Shown here: piece after piece, positions 15,797 through 26,198 of the stretch
How positions within the stretch are numbered: the first letter of the stretch is position 1
How the letters are laid out: each line of letters opens with the position of its first letter
Assembly (NCBI GenBank): GCA_045576235.1
Contig: JAZNGA010000021.1
Coordinates: 1-55,348 of the forward strand
Direction: 5' to 3'
DNA length: 55,348 nucleotides
Source: SIG437 sp045576235
GTDB taxonomy: Bacteria; Bacillota; Clostridia; UBA1381; UBA9506
Program-made: the position numbers and the translations under genes
Notes under the pieces: model-generated
The model's input: only the letters and a program-made list of their open reading frames with translations
The model's database searches: none
Told to the model about the DNA's origin: nothing

Positions 15797-17653
15797 ATGT
15801 TTAAATATCTTGATAAAATTGAATCTCCTTCTGATGTGAAAGGTCTTTCTTCCCGTGAGCTTAAGGCTTTGAGCGGAGAGATAAGGCAATTTCTGATTGA
15901 ATCTGTTTTAGACTCGGGAGGGCATTTGGCGTCAAATCTCGGTGTTGTTGAGCTGACGCTTGCGATTTTCCGCGCGTTTGATTTGCCTCGCGACAAGGTC
16001 ATCTGGGATGTCGGACATCAGACATATGTCCATAAAATCCTGACGGGCAGACGAGACAGGTTCTCCAGCTTAAGAAAGCTCGGCGGTCTTTCGGGCTTTC
16101 CAAAAACATCTGAAAGCGAGTTTGACGCGTTTAACACGGGCCATTCAAGCACATCGGTTTCCGCGGCGCTCGGCATGATGAAGGCAAAGCGCATAAAAGG
16201 CGAAAAAGGATATGTCACTTGTGTCATCGGCGACGGCGCGATGACGGGCGGAATGGCATATGAGGCGCTCGATGCGGCAGGAGATGAAAAAGAAAATTTC
16301 ATAGTCATTTTAAACGATAATGAGATGTCGATTTCAAAAAATGTAGGCTCTCTTTCAAGATATCTTTCGCGCCTTCGCTCAAAACCTTCATATTTTAAGT
16401 TTAAAGCGGAGCTTGAACGCCATTTTATGAAAATTCCGAAGGTCGGAAGAGCGACAGTTAAGTTTTTAAAAAAGATTAAAGACGCTTTGCGCCGCCTTGT
16501 TATTCCGAGGAATTTGTTTGAAAACTTAGGGTTTACATATCTCGGCCCCATTGACGGCCACAATGTCAAGCTGGTGGCGCATATTTTAGAGACAGCAAAA
16601 ATGGTCAAGGGCCCTGTTTTAGTCCATGTTGTGACAAAAAAGGGCAAGGGCTATAGCTTGGCGGAAAATAAGCCTACTGAATATCACGGAGTTTCTGCTG
16701 CGCCTAAAAAGCCAGAGCAAAGCCACGCAGGCTACAGGTCATATTCAGAGGCATTTGGAAGCGCGCTCGTGAGTTTGGCAGAAAAAAACGAAAAGCTGTG
16801 CGCTGTGACTGCTGCGATGCTTGAGGGAACAGGGCTGAAAGAATTTTCGGCGCTCTTTCCCGAAAGGTTTTTTGATGTGGCAATTGCAGAGCAGCACGCG
16901 GTGACTTTTGCGGCAGGGCTTTCCATGGGAGGACTTAAGCCTGTTTTCGTTGTCTATTCATCGTTTCTCCAGAGGGCATATGACCAGATTTTGCACGATG
17001 TCTGTCTGCAGAATTTAGATGTTGTTTTCTGCATCGACAGGGCAGGTCTTGTCGGAGAAGATGGAGAGACACATCAGGGCATTTTTGACATATCTTATTT
17101 ATCTCATATGCCGAACATGACCGTGCTTTCGCCTTGCAATTATAATGAGCTTTTAAAGATGCTTGAGTTTGCAACGCTTGAGCACAAGGGCCCCGTTGCC
17201 ATAAGATATCCAAGGGGCAACATGGAATTTGTCTATGATAATCCGTCATTATTTTCGCTTTCAAAAGCCGATGTCATCGCAAAGGGCTCTGATGCCGCAA
17301 TCGTTTTTGCGGGGCATATGGGAAAAATCGCAAAAGAGGCATATGACAAACTGAAAGAAATGGGAAAGGAAATCGCGCTCATCAATTTGAGAACGCTTTT
17401 CCCTTTAGATGAAGAACACATTAAAGAAATTTTATGTGATACAGATGTCGTTTTGACTTTGGAAGACGGAGTTTTAAGAGGTGGAATCGGCGAGCTGATT
17501 GTTTCCATTTTGAAGGACACGGGAAAGGAAGTTATCATAAAGGCCCACAAAAACGGAATTGTTGAGCACGGGGCTGTAGATGAGCTCTATAAATTATCAG
17601 GGCTTGATGCAGAGAGTGTTGTCTCTGCCATATTAAACAAAATCGGAGAATAA
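15797..17653 (+). CDS. dxs: 1-deoxy-D-xylulose-5-phosphate synthase
   Basis: Dxs condenses pyruvate and glyceraldehyde 3-phosphate to start the MEP isoprenoid pathway, using thiamine diphosphate. The 618 residues show the ThDP motif CVIGDGAMTGGMAYEA, the histidine in DVGHQTYVHK, and the transketolase-like FFDVAIAEQHAVTFAAGL block with the catalytic Glu. The C-terminal transketolase domain follows (ALINLRTLFPLD). It starts 4 bases after yqeG and ends 1 base before the U32 gene. Other MEP genes are not in the window. Confidence 0.97.
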   Translation: MFKYLDKIESPSDVKGLSSRELKALSGEIRQFLIESVLDSGGHLASNLGVVELTLAIFRAFDLPRDKVIWDVGHQTYVHKILTGRRDRFSSLRKLGGLSGFPKTSESEFDAFNTGHSSTSVSAALGMMKAKRIKGEKGYVTCVIGDGAMTGGMAYEALDAAGDEKENFIVILNDNEMSISKNVGSLSRYLSRLRSKPSYFKFKAELERHFMKIPKVGRATVKFLKKIKDALRRLVIPRNLFENLGFTYLGPIDGHNVKLVAHILETAKMVKGPVLVHVVTKKGKGYSLAENKPTEYHGVSAAPKKPEQSHAGYRSYSEAFGSALVSLAEKNEKLCAVTAAMLEGTGLKEFSALFPERFFDVAIAEQHAVTFAAGLSMGGLKPVFVVYSSFLQRAYDQILHDVCLQNLDVVFCIDRAGLVGEDGETHQGIFDISYLSHMPNMTVLSPCNYNELLKMLEFATLEHKGPVAIRYPRGNMEFVYDNPSLFSLSKADVIAKGSDAAIVFAGHMGKIAKEAYDKLKEMGKEIALINLRTLFPLDEEHIKEILCDTDVVLTLEDGVLRGGIGELIVSILKDTGKEVIIKAHKNGIVEHGAVDELYKLSGLDAESVVSAILNKIGE

Positions 17654-17654
17654 T

Positions 17655-18884
17655 ATGAAAAACATTGAAATTTTAGCTCCTGCAGGGAGCTTAGACAGAC
17701 TTAAAACAGCAATAACCTACGGGGCTGACGCAGTTTATGCAGGGGGCGAAGAATTTTCGCTCCGCGCTGCCGCGAAAAACTTTTCAAAAGATGACTTAAA
17801 AGAAGGCATTGATTTTGTGAAAAGCCGTGGCAAGAAAATCTACATAACAGCAAACATCATCCCTCATAATGAGGACATTGACGCTTTTCCGCGCTTTTTG
17901 GAGGAAATGGAAAGTCTTTCTCCCGACGGACTCATAATTTCTGACCTTGGTGCTTTTATGATGGCTAAAAAATATGCTCCGCACATTCCTATTCATGTCA
18001 GCACGCAGGCAAACAATGTAAACTATATGACCGTGAATTCGTGGCACGAGCTTGGCGCAGAGAGAGTTGTTTTAGGGCGCGAGCTTTCGTTTGACGAAAT
18101 CAGAAAAATCAGGGAGAAAACTGACAGCAGCCTAGAGCTTGAGGCTTTTGTTCACGGAGCGATGTGCATTTCCTATTCGGGAAGATGTTTGCTCTCTAAC
18201 TATATGATAGAAAGAGATGCAAATAATGGCGAGTGCGCTCATCCGTGCAGATGGAAATATTCCTTGGTCGAAGAGCAGCGCCCGGGAGAATTTATGGATG
18301 TTTTTGAAAACGAAAGAGGGACTTTCATTTTCAATTCCAAAGACCTCTGCATGATTGAATATATTCCCGAGCTTGTTAAATCAGGAATTTCGAGCTTTAA
18401 AATCGAGGGCAGAGTCAAGACTGAATATTATGTCGCAACTGTCGTTAAAACATATCGCGAGGCGCTTGATGCATATCTTGAAAACCCCGATAAATATGTC
18501 TTTAAAGACGAGTGGCTTGAAGAGCTTTTAAAGGTTTCAAACAGACACTACACGACAGGCTTCTTTTTAGGAAAGCCGTCAGAGACTGCGCAGGTCTATG
18601 AATCGAGCGCATACATAAGAAATTATAATGTCTGCGCTGTAGCCATAGGCTATGACGAGGAGACGGGCGAGACGATTTTTGAGCAGAGAAACAAATTTTC
18701 GCTCTTCGATGAGGTTGAAATCATCATGCCGAAGGAAAAATTTATGACGCATATTGTGACAGAAATGAAAAATGAAGATGGGGAGAAGATTGATTCTGCT
18801 CCGCATGCAAAACAGATTGTTAAGATTAATTTGGGAAGAAGATTGCCTGAAATGGCAATGATTAGAAAAAGGAGAGAAGACTGA
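17655..18884 (+). CDS. Peptidase U32 family protein (tRNA hydroxylation type)
   Basis: A 409-residue U32 family protein. Members such as TrhP and RlhA carry out prephenate-dependent hydroxylation of RNA uridine or cytidine rather than proteolysis. The family signature is present: ELEAFVHGAMCISYSGRCLLS, split here over about residues 160-181, then GECAHPCRW, whose cysteines probably hold a cluster, and FKIEGRVKTEYYV. The length fits TrhP-like proteins. Its TGA overlaps the DUF624 ATG. Which RNA or substrate it acts on is not known. Confidence 0.9.
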   Translation: MKNIEILAPAGSLDRLKTAITYGADAVYAGGEEFSLRAAAKNFSKDDLKEGIDFVKSRGKKIYITANIIPHNEDIDAFPRFLEEMESLSPDGLIISDLGAFMMAKKYAPHIPIHVSTQANNVNYMTVNSWHELGAERVVLGRELSFDEIRKIREKTDSSLELEAFVHGAMCISYSGRCLLSNYMIERDANNGECAHPCRWKYSLVEEQRPGEFMDVFENERGTFIFNSKDLCMIEYIPELVKSGISSFKIEGRVKTEYYVATVVKTYREALDAYLENPDKYVFKDEWLEELLKVSNRHYTTGFFLGKPSETAQVYESSAYIRNYNVCAVAIGYDEETGETIFEQRNKFSLFDEVEIIMPKEKFMTHIVTEMKNEDGEKIDSAPHAKQIVKINLGRRLPEMAMIRKRRED

Positions 18885-19702
18885 TGGGATTTTTCACACC
18901 TGGCTATTTAAAAGACGGAAAGGGAGTTTCAAAAGAGCAGGCTGAAAGAAGAGAATATTTCGGCACGATTTTTGATAAGTTTTTTGATATGTTAAAGGTT
19001 AATTTGTTATATTTTGCCTGCAATATTCCGATTTTGATTCTCTGCGCGATGGTTGCAATTCCGCTTTTTGATCTGGAAAGCATAAAATTTTATTTAGAGC
19101 AGATTGCAATGGGAAATGTCATCGCAGTTTTCTGGTTGATGCTGCCGCTTTTTCCGCTTGTTCTTTCAGGCCCGTTCACAGCAGGTCTGACATTTATAAC
19201 AAGGAACTTTGTTAAAAGAGAACATTCATTTTTGCTTTCTGATTTTTTAGAACATTCAAAAAAGAACATAAAGCAGATGATAATTGCAAATATTATATTA
19301 TATTTTATGTTTTTGATTTATATTTCCGTGACGCTTTTCTATTTCTTTAAGGTCGCAAACATAATCTTGTTTGCGGTTTTGCTTGTTTTTGGTGCGGTGC
19401 TTATGATTGTGCCGTCTTATGTCTATCTTATGATAGTTTCTTTTGAGATGAAGCTAAAGGACATTTTCAAAAACTCGTTCATTTTTGCTTTGGCAAAGCT
19501 TCCGCAGAATTTGTTCTTTTTAATTTTTGTTTTAGCTGTTCACTATGGCTTGATGAGACTTTACGGAGTTTGGGTGATACTCATGCCTGTCATTTTGATA
19601 GTCTGGACATCTTTCACTATGAACTTCTATGCGTGGCACATCATTAAAAAGAATATGCTGCCTGATGAGACAAGCGAAGAAACAAGCGAAGTGATTGAAT
19701 AA
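18884..19702 (+). CDS. DUF624 (YesL-like) membrane protein
   Basis: A 272-residue integral membrane protein with about five to six hydrophobic segments (about residues 42-68, 82-110, 130-150, 155-185, 205-235). The N-terminal MGFFTPGYLKDGKGVSK followed by a KVNLLYF helix is typical of DUF624/YesL proteins. Function is unknown; some relatives sit with ABC sugar importers, but here it is between a U32 gene and gatC. Start and the U32 stop share one base. Confidence 0.85.
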   Translation: MGFFTPGYLKDGKGVSKEQAERREYFGTIFDKFFDMLKVNLLYFACNIPILILCAMVAIPLFDLESIKFYLEQIAMGNVIAVFWLMLPLFPLVLSGPFTAGLTFITRNFVKREHSFLLSDFLEHSKKNIKQMIIANIILYFMFLIYISVTLFYFFKVANIILFAVLLVFGAVLMIVPSYVYLMIVSFEMKLKDIFKNSFIFALAKLPQNLFFLIFVLAVHYGLMRLYGVWVILMPVILIVWTSFTMNFYAWHIIKKNMLPDETSEETSEVIE

Positions 19703-19720
19703 TCTTAAGGAGTAATTCTT

Positions 19721-20008
19721 ATGAAAATAACTAAAGAAGAGATTTTGCATATTGCCAATCTTGCGAGGCTCAGTCTGACAGATGAAGAAGCAAATGCCCT
19801 GCGCGCTGACATGGAGGGCATCATAGATTTTGCATCTGAGCTTTCCGCGCTTGACACAGAGGGAGTCATTCCGACTGCCCACGCAAGACATATGGCAAAT
19901 GCTTTCAGAGAAGATGAGATAAAAGAGTCATATGAAAGAGATGACATTTTAAAAAATGCGCCGCAAAAGCAAAGCGGCGGTTTTGCTGTCCCAAAGGTCG
20001 TTGAATAA
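19721..20008 (+). CDS. gatC: Asp-tRNA(Asn)/Glu-tRNA(Gln) amidotransferase subunit C
   Basis: GatC is the small clamp subunit that holds GatA and GatB together. The 95-residue length and the ITKEEILHIANLARLSLTDEE start are typical. AAGGAG precedes the ATG. It opens the gatCAB run. Confidence 0.96.
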   Translation: MKITKEEILHIANLARLSLTDEEANALRADMEGIIDFASELSALDTEGVIPTAHARHMANAFREDEIKESYERDDILKNAPQKQSGGFAVPKVVE

Positions 20009-20028
20009 TAAAATTGAGGTGACAAATT

Positions 20029-21498
20029 TTGTTTAGGCTGACTGCTCACGAAATCCGTGATATGATAAAAAATAAAGAGATTTCTTCGGTTGAAGCAACA
20101 AAAGCCGCGCTAACGCGAATTGAAGAAGTTGAAAAAGATGTCGGAAGCTTCATAACAATTCTTTCCAGCGAGGCTTTAAAAAGCGCTGAAGCCGTTGACA
20201 GAAAAATTTCCAAAGGCGAAAAGGTCGGAAAGTTAGCGGGTGTTCCTATGGCGCTGAAAGACAACATATGCACAAAAGATGTTCTGACAACCTGCGCATC
20301 AAAAATGCTCCGCGAGTTTGTGCCGCCCTATGACAGCACAGTTGCAAAAAAACTGAAAAGTGAAGACGCTGTGCTTTTAGGCAAGCTAAACATGGACGAG
20401 TTTGCAATGGGCTCATCGACCGAAAACTCATATTTTAAAAAAACTAAAAACCCATATGATTTATCGAGAGTCCCGGGCGGTTCGTCAGGCGGCTCTGCGG
20501 CGGCTGTGGCGGCAGATGAGGCTTTTTTTGCGCTCGGCTCTGACACGGGTGGCTCAATCCGTCAGCCTGCGGCTTTCTGCGGCTGCGTAGGCCTAAAGCC
20601 GACATATGGCGCAGTTTCGCGTTTTGGACTTGTTGCTTTTGCGTCGTCACTCGACCAGATTGGTCCTGTGACAAAGGATGTTTTAGATTCGGCTATGGTT
20701 TTAGATGCGATTTCAGGCTATGACGAAATGGACTCGACAAGCGTCAGCATGGCTTGTTGCGGCTTTGAAAAAAATCTTTCTGAAAATGTTAAAGGACTTA
20801 AAATCGGCGTGCCGTCTGAATTTATCAGCGCGGGAATTGATAAGGAGATTTTAGATGCGATTTTTTCTGCTCTCGAATCATTCAAAGCCCTTGGCGCTTC
20901 CGTAGCTGATGCAAGCCTTCCTTTGAATAAATATGCTCTCCCTGCATATTATATAATTTCATCAAGCGAAGCAAGCTCAAATCTTTCGCGCTATGACGGA
21001 GTTAAATATGGCTTCCGAGCAGATAATCCCTGCGATTTGTCTGACCTCTATTTAAGGTCAAGAAGCGAGGGCTTTGGAAATGAAGTCAAAAGAAGAATTA
21101 TGCTTGGAACATATGCCTTATCATCAGGCTATTATGATGCATATTACAAGAAGGCTCAGAAGGTGAGAACGAAGATTATGCAGGATTTTTCTGATGCATT
21201 TGAGAAGTTTGATGTTTTAGTGACTCCCGTTTCTCCGACTGTTGCCTTTAAGCTCGGCGAGAAAACAGCTGACCCTATGGAGATGTATCTTGCAGACATT
21301 TGCACAGTTTCCATTAACATAGCGGGACTCCCCGCAATCGTTATTCCGTGCGGATATGATAAGAACGGGCTTCCAATCGGCATTCAGATTATCGGCAAGC
21401 CTTTCGGCGAGCAGACAATTTTAAACGCCGCGCTTTGCTTGGAAAAGACGGTTAAAAGACAAAGACCAAGATTGGAGGAAAAAGATGATGAAATTTGA
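20029..21498 (+). CDS. gatA: Asp-tRNA(Asn)/Glu-tRNA(Gln) amidotransferase subunit A
   Basis: GatA is the amidase subunit that frees ammonia from glutamine for the transamidation of mischarged tRNA. The 489 residues hold the amidase Ser-cisSer-Lys triad region: Lys in MALKDNIC, and GGSSGGSAAAVAADEAFFAL with GSDTGGSIRQPA. The start is TTG, 8 bases after a GAGGTG site. Its 3' end overlaps gatB by 14 bases. Confidence 0.97.
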   Translation: MFRLTAHEIRDMIKNKEISSVEATKAALTRIEEVEKDVGSFITILSSEALKSAEAVDRKISKGEKVGKLAGVPMALKDNICTKDVLTTCASKMLREFVPPYDSTVAKKLKSEDAVLLGKLNMDEFAMGSSTENSYFKKTKNPYDLSRVPGGSSGGSAAAVAADEAFFALGSDTGGSIRQPAAFCGCVGLKPTYGAVSRFGLVAFASSLDQIGPVTKDVLDSAMVLDAISGYDEMDSTSVSMACCGFEKNLSENVKGLKIGVPSEFISAGIDKEILDAIFSALESFKALGASVADASLPLNKYALPAYYIISSSEASSNLSRYDGVKYGFRADNPCDLSDLYLRSRSEGFGNEVKRRIMLGTYALSSGYYDAYYKKAQKVRTKIMQDFSDAFEKFDVLVTPVSPTVAFKLGEKTADPMEMYLADICTVSINIAGLPAIVIPCGYDKNGLPIGIQIIGKPFGEQTILNAALCLEKTVKRQRPRLEEKDDEI

Positions 21499-22915
21499 AA
21501 CAGTCATTGGTCTTGAAGTTCATGCAGAGCTTTCGACAAAAACCAAGATATATTGCGGATGCAAAAATGAATTCGGCGGAGAGCCGAACACGCATTGCTG
21601 CCCTGTCTGTACGGGTATGCCCGGAACGCTTCCCGTTTTGAATAAGTCAGTTTTAGACTATGCAATTAAAGCAGGGCTTGCGATGAACTGTGAAATAGCG
21701 CGCTATTCAAAGCAGGACAGAAAAAACTATTTCTATCCTGACCTTCCGAAAGCTTATCAGATTTCGCAGTTTGACCTTCCTGTTTGTAAAAATGGATATA
21801 TTGACATAACAGTTGACGGCGAAAAGAAAAGAATCGGAATAACAAGAATTCACATAGAAGAAGACGCAGGAAAACTCATCCACGATGAAAAATCAGGCGT
21901 TTCCATAGTTGATTATAATCGCTGCGGTGTTCCGCTTATTGAAATCGTGACAGAGCCGGACCTCCGCTCACCTGAAGATGCAAAAATCTTTTTGGAAACT
22001 TTAAAATCAATCCTTGAATATACGGAGGTTTCCGACTGCAAGATGCAGGAAGGCTCGCTCCGATGCGATGTCAATGTTTCTTTGAGAGAAGAAGGCGCGA
22101 AAGAATATGGAACGCGCTGCGAAATGAAAAATGTCAACTCATTTTCTGCGGCATTAAGAGCAATGCAGTTTGAAGAAAAAAGACAGGCGGAGATTTTAGT
22201 TTCAGGCGGAATAGTTGAGCAGGAAACGCGCCGTTGGGACGATGCGAGAGGAATAAGCATAGTTATGAGAACTAAAGAAGACGCTCACGACTACAGATAT
22301 TTCCCCGAACCTGACCTTCTTCCGATTGAGATTTCAGATGAGTGGATTGAAAGAATTAAAAAGACGCTTCCCGAGCTTCCCGAAGCAAGAAAGGAAAGAT
22401 ATGTTAAAGATTTTGGGCTTCCTGAATATGATGCTTCTGTTTTGACATCACAAAAAAGCATGGCAGACTATTTTGACGAGTGCATCTCGCTCGGAGCCAA
22501 AGCGAAAACCGTCAGCAACTGGATGATGGTTGATGTTTCGAGATTTATGAAGGAAAATGAGCTTGAAACCATTCCGTTTGAGCCAAAAAAGCTCGTTTCG
22601 CTGATTAGTCTGATTGAAAATGGAACGATTTCAATGAGTGCGGCAAAAAAAGTGCTTTCCGAGATGTTTCTGGGCGAGTCTGAGCCTGATGAAATTGTTA
22701 AAAAGCTTGGCCTTGCCCAGCTTTCTGACGAAGGCGAGCTTATAAAGATGATTGAAGATGTCTTAAAGCAAAACCCTAAGTCTGTAGAAGACTTTAAAGC
22801 AGGAAAAGAGCAGGCTATGGGCTTTTTGATTGGACAGACAATGAGAGCATCAAAGGGAAAAGCAAATCCCAAGGTGATAAACAAACTGCTTTTTGAGGCT
22901 CTTTCAAAAATGTAG
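21485..22915 (+). CDS. gatB: Asp-tRNA(Asn)/Glu-tRNA(Gln) amidotransferase subunit B
   Basis: GatB binds the mischarged tRNA and activates its carboxylate. The 476 residues include GLEVHAELSTKTKIYCGC with zinc-type cysteines (CGC and CCPVC), the RIHIEEDAGK block and the C-terminal YqeY-like tail domain. Two adjacent ATGs follow a GGAGGAAA site, so the exact first Met is uncertain by one codon. Because glnS is also present at 44.2-45.8 kb, the complex may serve Asn-tRNA, or both. Confidence 0.97.
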   Translation: MMKFETVIGLEVHAELSTKTKIYCGCKNEFGGEPNTHCCPVCTGMPGTLPVLNKSVLDYAIKAGLAMNCEIARYSKQDRKNYFYPDLPKAYQISQFDLPVCKNGYIDITVDGEKKRIGITRIHIEEDAGKLIHDEKSGVSIVDYNRCGVPLIEIVTEPDLRSPEDAKIFLETLKSILEYTEVSDCKMQEGSLRCDVNVSLREEGAKEYGTRCEMKNVNSFSAALRAMQFEEKRQAEILVSGGIVEQETRRWDDARGISIVMRTKEDAHDYRYFPEPDLLPIEISDEWIERIKKTLPELPEARKERYVKDFGLPEYDASVLTSQKSMADYFDECISLGAKAKTVSNWMMVDVSRFMKENELETIPFEPKKLVSLISLIENGTISMSAAKKVLSEMFLGESEPDEIVKKLGLAQLSDEGELIKMIEDVLKQNPKSVEDFKAGKEQAMGFLIGQTMRASKGKANPKVINKLLFEALSKM

Positions 22916-22950
22916 GCAGATTATAACAAGATTTAAAAGGATGTTTTGAT

Positions 22951-24312
22951 ATGTATGATACGATAGCGGCAATCGCAACGCCAATCGGCACGGGAGGAAT
23001 AGCTGTCATAAGAGTGTCGGGGAAAGAGGCGTTTGAAATTTGTGATAAAATCTTTAAAAGCCCGAAAAATAAGCGCTTGTCCTGCGCTAAAACCCACACA
23101 GCGCTCTATGGCGAAATCTATGATGGAGATGTTTTGATAGACGAATGTTTATGCACGGTCTTTGTCTCTCCTAAAAGCTTCACAGGTGAAAACACGGTTG
23201 AAATCAGCTGTCACGGTGGCATTTTGGTCACGAGAAGAATTTTAGACTGCGTCATAAAGAGCGGCGCGAGGCTTGCTTTACCGGGCGAATTCACAAAGCG
23301 CGCTTTTTTAAACGGAAGACTTGACATGGCGCAGGCAGAAGCTGTGATTGATGTTATAAACGCTAAATCAAATCAGGCAGCATCCCTTGCCCTTTCCCAT
23401 ATGCAGGGCAGCCTGTCGGCTATGATAAATGAATTAAGAGAAAGCATTTTAGACATCATCGCGGAAATTGATGCTGTTTCAGATTTTCCCGAGGAGGATT
23501 TTGAAAAAATCACCTTTGATGAAATTAAAGAAAGGCTTTTTTCCGCATCAGAAAAAATCGAGAGGCTGATTAAAACAGAACAAAGAGGAAAGCTCATTCA
23601 AAGCGGAATTGACACGGTCATTGCAGGAAAGCCCAATGTCGGAAAATCCTCGCTTTTAAATGCGATTTTGCTTTCAGACAGAGCAATAGTCACAGACATT
23701 CCGGGAACGACCAGAGATGTCATTGAAGAAACTGTTTCTTTAGGAGATGTGACCTTAAACATTTTTGACACGGCAGGCATCAGGGAAACTGACGACAAAA
23801 TTGAACATATAGGAATTGAAAAATCAAAGGAATATATTGATAGAGCAGAGCTCGTGCTTTTCTTGACAGACGCCGGAACAGGCGTGACAGAGGAGGATGA
23901 AATTCTCTTAAAGCTTTTAGATGGCAAAAAGGTGATTCTCGTCATCAATAAAACTGACATAGAGAATAAAAAAGAGATTTCCTTCCACGGCAAAAGCTTT
24001 GAAACTGTACATATTTCAGCTAAAACGGGCGAGGGAGTCTCTGAGCTTTTGGAAAAAATTGAAAAAATGTTCCATCTCGGCGAAATCGAAAAAAGTGATT
24101 TCCCGATTCTGACAAAGGCAGCTCATAAGCAGGCGCTTTGTAGAGCAAAGGAATTTATCGATTCGGCTAAAGCTGCGCTCGGCATAATGCCTGACGATAT
24201 GATTTCAATTGATTTGCGTGCGAGCGTGCAGGCTTTGGGCGAGATAACGGGAATTGAGGTCTCTGAAGATGTTGTTGACAGAATTTTTTCAAAGTTTTGT
24301 CTTGGAAAATAA
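22951..24312 (+). CDS. mnmE: tRNA uridine-5-carboxymethylaminomethyl GTPase MnmE
   Basis: MnmE with MnmG modifies U34 of certain tRNAs. The 453 residues contain the N-terminal folate-binding domain (TIAAIATPIGTGGIAVIRVS), the inserted G domain with GKPNVGKSSLLNAIL (P loop), the switch PGTTRD, DTAGIRE and NKTD, and the C-terminal CLGK with its catalytic Cys. mnmG is not in the window. A 35-base gap separates it from gatB. Confidence 0.97.
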   Translation: MYDTIAAIATPIGTGGIAVIRVSGKEAFEICDKIFKSPKNKRLSCAKTHTALYGEIYDGDVLIDECLCTVFVSPKSFTGENTVEISCHGGILVTRRILDCVIKSGARLALPGEFTKRAFLNGRLDMAQAEAVIDVINAKSNQAASLALSHMQGSLSAMINELRESILDIIAEIDAVSDFPEEDFEKITFDEIKERLFSASEKIERLIKTEQRGKLIQSGIDTVIAGKPNVGKSSLLNAILLSDRAIVTDIPGTTRDVIEETVSLGDVTLNIFDTAGIRETDDKIEHIGIEKSKEYIDRAELVLFLTDAGTGVTEEDEILLKLLDGKKVILVINKTDIENKKEISFHGKSFETVHISAKTGEGVSELLEKIEKMFHLGEIEKSDFPILTKAAHKQALCRAKEFIDSAKAALGIMPDDMISIDLRASVQALGEITGIEVSEDVVDRIFSKFCLGK

Positions 24313-24376
24313 GTATATGTAGTGATAAAGATAAATAGACTTAATTATAACAAAAAATAAGGAGAGGTAAATCCTG

Positions 24377-26131
24377 ATGAAGCTTAAAAAACAAACATAT
24401 TTAGAAGGCGCAATGACCCTGGTTTTAGCAAACCTTGTCGTTAAGGTGATTGGTGCGCTTTTTAAGATTCCTCTTGCAAACATATTAAAAGAAGAGGGCA
24501 TGGCACTGTTTTCAACTGCCTATAATTTCTACACGGTTTTATTCGTTGTTGCAACGGCAGGTCTTCCTGTTGCCGTTTCAAAAATGGTGTCAGAGAGCCT
24601 GGCTAAAAAGAATAATAAAGAAGTTGACAGAATTTTCAAAGCCGCTGTCTCCCTTCTTTCAGTTTTAGGCATAATCGGCGCGCTGATTCTTTTCATAGGC
24701 GCTAAAGCTTTTGCTAATCTCACGGGCTCGTCAGGGTCATATCTCGGAATTGTTGCGATTTCACCTGCGATTTTCTTTGTTTCGGTGCTGTCTGCCTTCA
24801 GGGGCTATTTTCAGGGAATGTCAAACATGGTGCCGACTGCTTTTTCAGAAGTCATAGAGGCGCTGTCTAAACTCCTTGTCGGTCTCTTTTTGGCATATTT
24901 TCTGATGCCGTCAGGGATTGTCAACGCCGCAAGCGGTGCTGTTCTCGGCGTGACATCAGGCGTGCTCTTTGCGGCGCTTTTCATGGTCATAGCCTATGTT
25001 TTAAACAGAAAAAAGATGGGCGCGGCAACTCTTTCTTCAGACACTTCAGCAAGAACAACAAAGGAAATTTTTCTGTCGCTACTAAAAATTGCAGTTCCGA
25101 TAACAATCGGTGCGGCAGTTTCATCTGTCACAAATGTAATTGATATGGTGATGATAAGACAAAGGCTTCAGGAAATCGTCGTGACAGAGGATATGTTTAA
25201 AACGCTGACAGAGTTTTACGGACTTTCGCCTGACAGCGTCATAATTGGCAAAAACATCTTGGAAAAGCCTTCGGAAATCCTCTATGGAGCATATTCAGGC
25301 TTTGCAGTTCCGCTTTTTAATCTGCCGCCGACAATCGTGACAGCTCTTTCAATGAGCATTGTTCCTGCAATTTCTTCTGCATTTGCAGTTAAGAACTATA
25401 GTGAAGCAAAAAAGCTGACAGAGTCAACCGTCAGAATAACTACTCTTTTCTCGCTTCCGTGCGCTGTCGGACTTTCTGTCTTGAGCGCTCCCGTTCTTTT
25501 AGTTGTCTATAATAATGTGCGCTCGGAGCATATGCTCTTCATTTTGGCATATGCGGTGATTTTTGTCTGTCTTGTCTCTGTCACAACGGCGACACTTCAG
25601 GCAACGGGAAAGGTTATGATTCCTGTTTATAATATGCTCGCAGGCGGAATAGTCAAAATCGTAACAAATTTCATTTTAGTTGGCTCGCACGATTTGAACA
25701 TCGGCGGAGCACCGATTTCGACGCTTTTATGCTATCTGACAATTGCGACATTGAATATTATTGCTGTTAAAAAAGTGATTTCACCAAGGTTTAATTTGGC
25801 TGATAATGTTTTAAAACCGCTCGTCGCTGCTGCCGTAATGGGAGTTTCAGCGTTCTTCAGCTATGATTTTATTGCAGGGCTCATCGGCGCTCCGAAGTTT
25901 GATTTCAGTCTTGCTTTCCAATTCACAGAAAGCCTTCCGCCGATAACTCCCGTCGCAGGAGATTTAAGATTAAAAGCAACATTAGCACTCGTGGGAGCAA
26001 TTATGATAGCTGCTATCGTCTATTTTGTTATGATATTTTTGTTAAAAGCTATTAAAAAAGATGATATTTCTATGATGCCGAAGGGTGAAAAAATTCTTAA
26101 ATTGTTAACAAAGTGTAAACTCATCTCCTAA
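24377..26131 (+). CDS. SpoVB/MurJ-family lipid II or oligosaccharide flippase
   Basis: A 584-residue MOP-superfamily membrane protein with about 14 membrane segments, close in plan to stage V sporulation protein B (YabM) and MurJ-like flippases that move lipid-linked cell-wall precursors. The start MKLKKQTYLEGAMTLV is SpoVB-like. It has a longer central loop (about residues 270-300) than the usual 520-residue form. The spoVB-mazG order, followed by HU, mirrors the yabM-yabN region of spore formers. A GGAGAGG site precedes the ATG. Confidence 0.85.
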   Translation: MKLKKQTYLEGAMTLVLANLVVKVIGALFKIPLANILKEEGMALFSTAYNFYTVLFVVATAGLPVAVSKMVSESLAKKNNKEVDRIFKAAVSLLSVLGIIGALILFIGAKAFANLTGSSGSYLGIVAISPAIFFVSVLSAFRGYFQGMSNMVPTAFSEVIEALSKLLVGLFLAYFLMPSGIVNAASGAVLGVTSGVLFAALFMVIAYVLNRKKMGAATLSSDTSARTTKEIFLSLLKIAVPITIGAAVSSVTNVIDMVMIRQRLQEIVVTEDMFKTLTEFYGLSPDSVIIGKNILEKPSEILYGAYSGFAVPLFNLPPTIVTALSMSIVPAISSAFAVKNYSEAKKLTESTVRITTLFSLPCAVGLSVLSAPVLLVVYNNVRSEHMLFILAYAVIFVCLVSVTTATLQATGKVMIPVYNMLAGGIVKIVTNFILVGSHDLNIGGAPISTLLCYLTIATLNIIAVKKVISPRFNLADNVLKPLVAAAVMGVSAFFSYDFIAGLIGAPKFDFSLAFQFTESLPPITPVAGDLRLKATLALVGAIMIAAIVYFVMIFLLKAIKKDDISMMPKGEKILKLLTKCKLIS

Positions 26132-26198
26132 AATATGTAAATAAATGTAAAAAAATGTCAATAAAATATAGTTTTTTTGAAAAAAAAAGGAAAAAGTT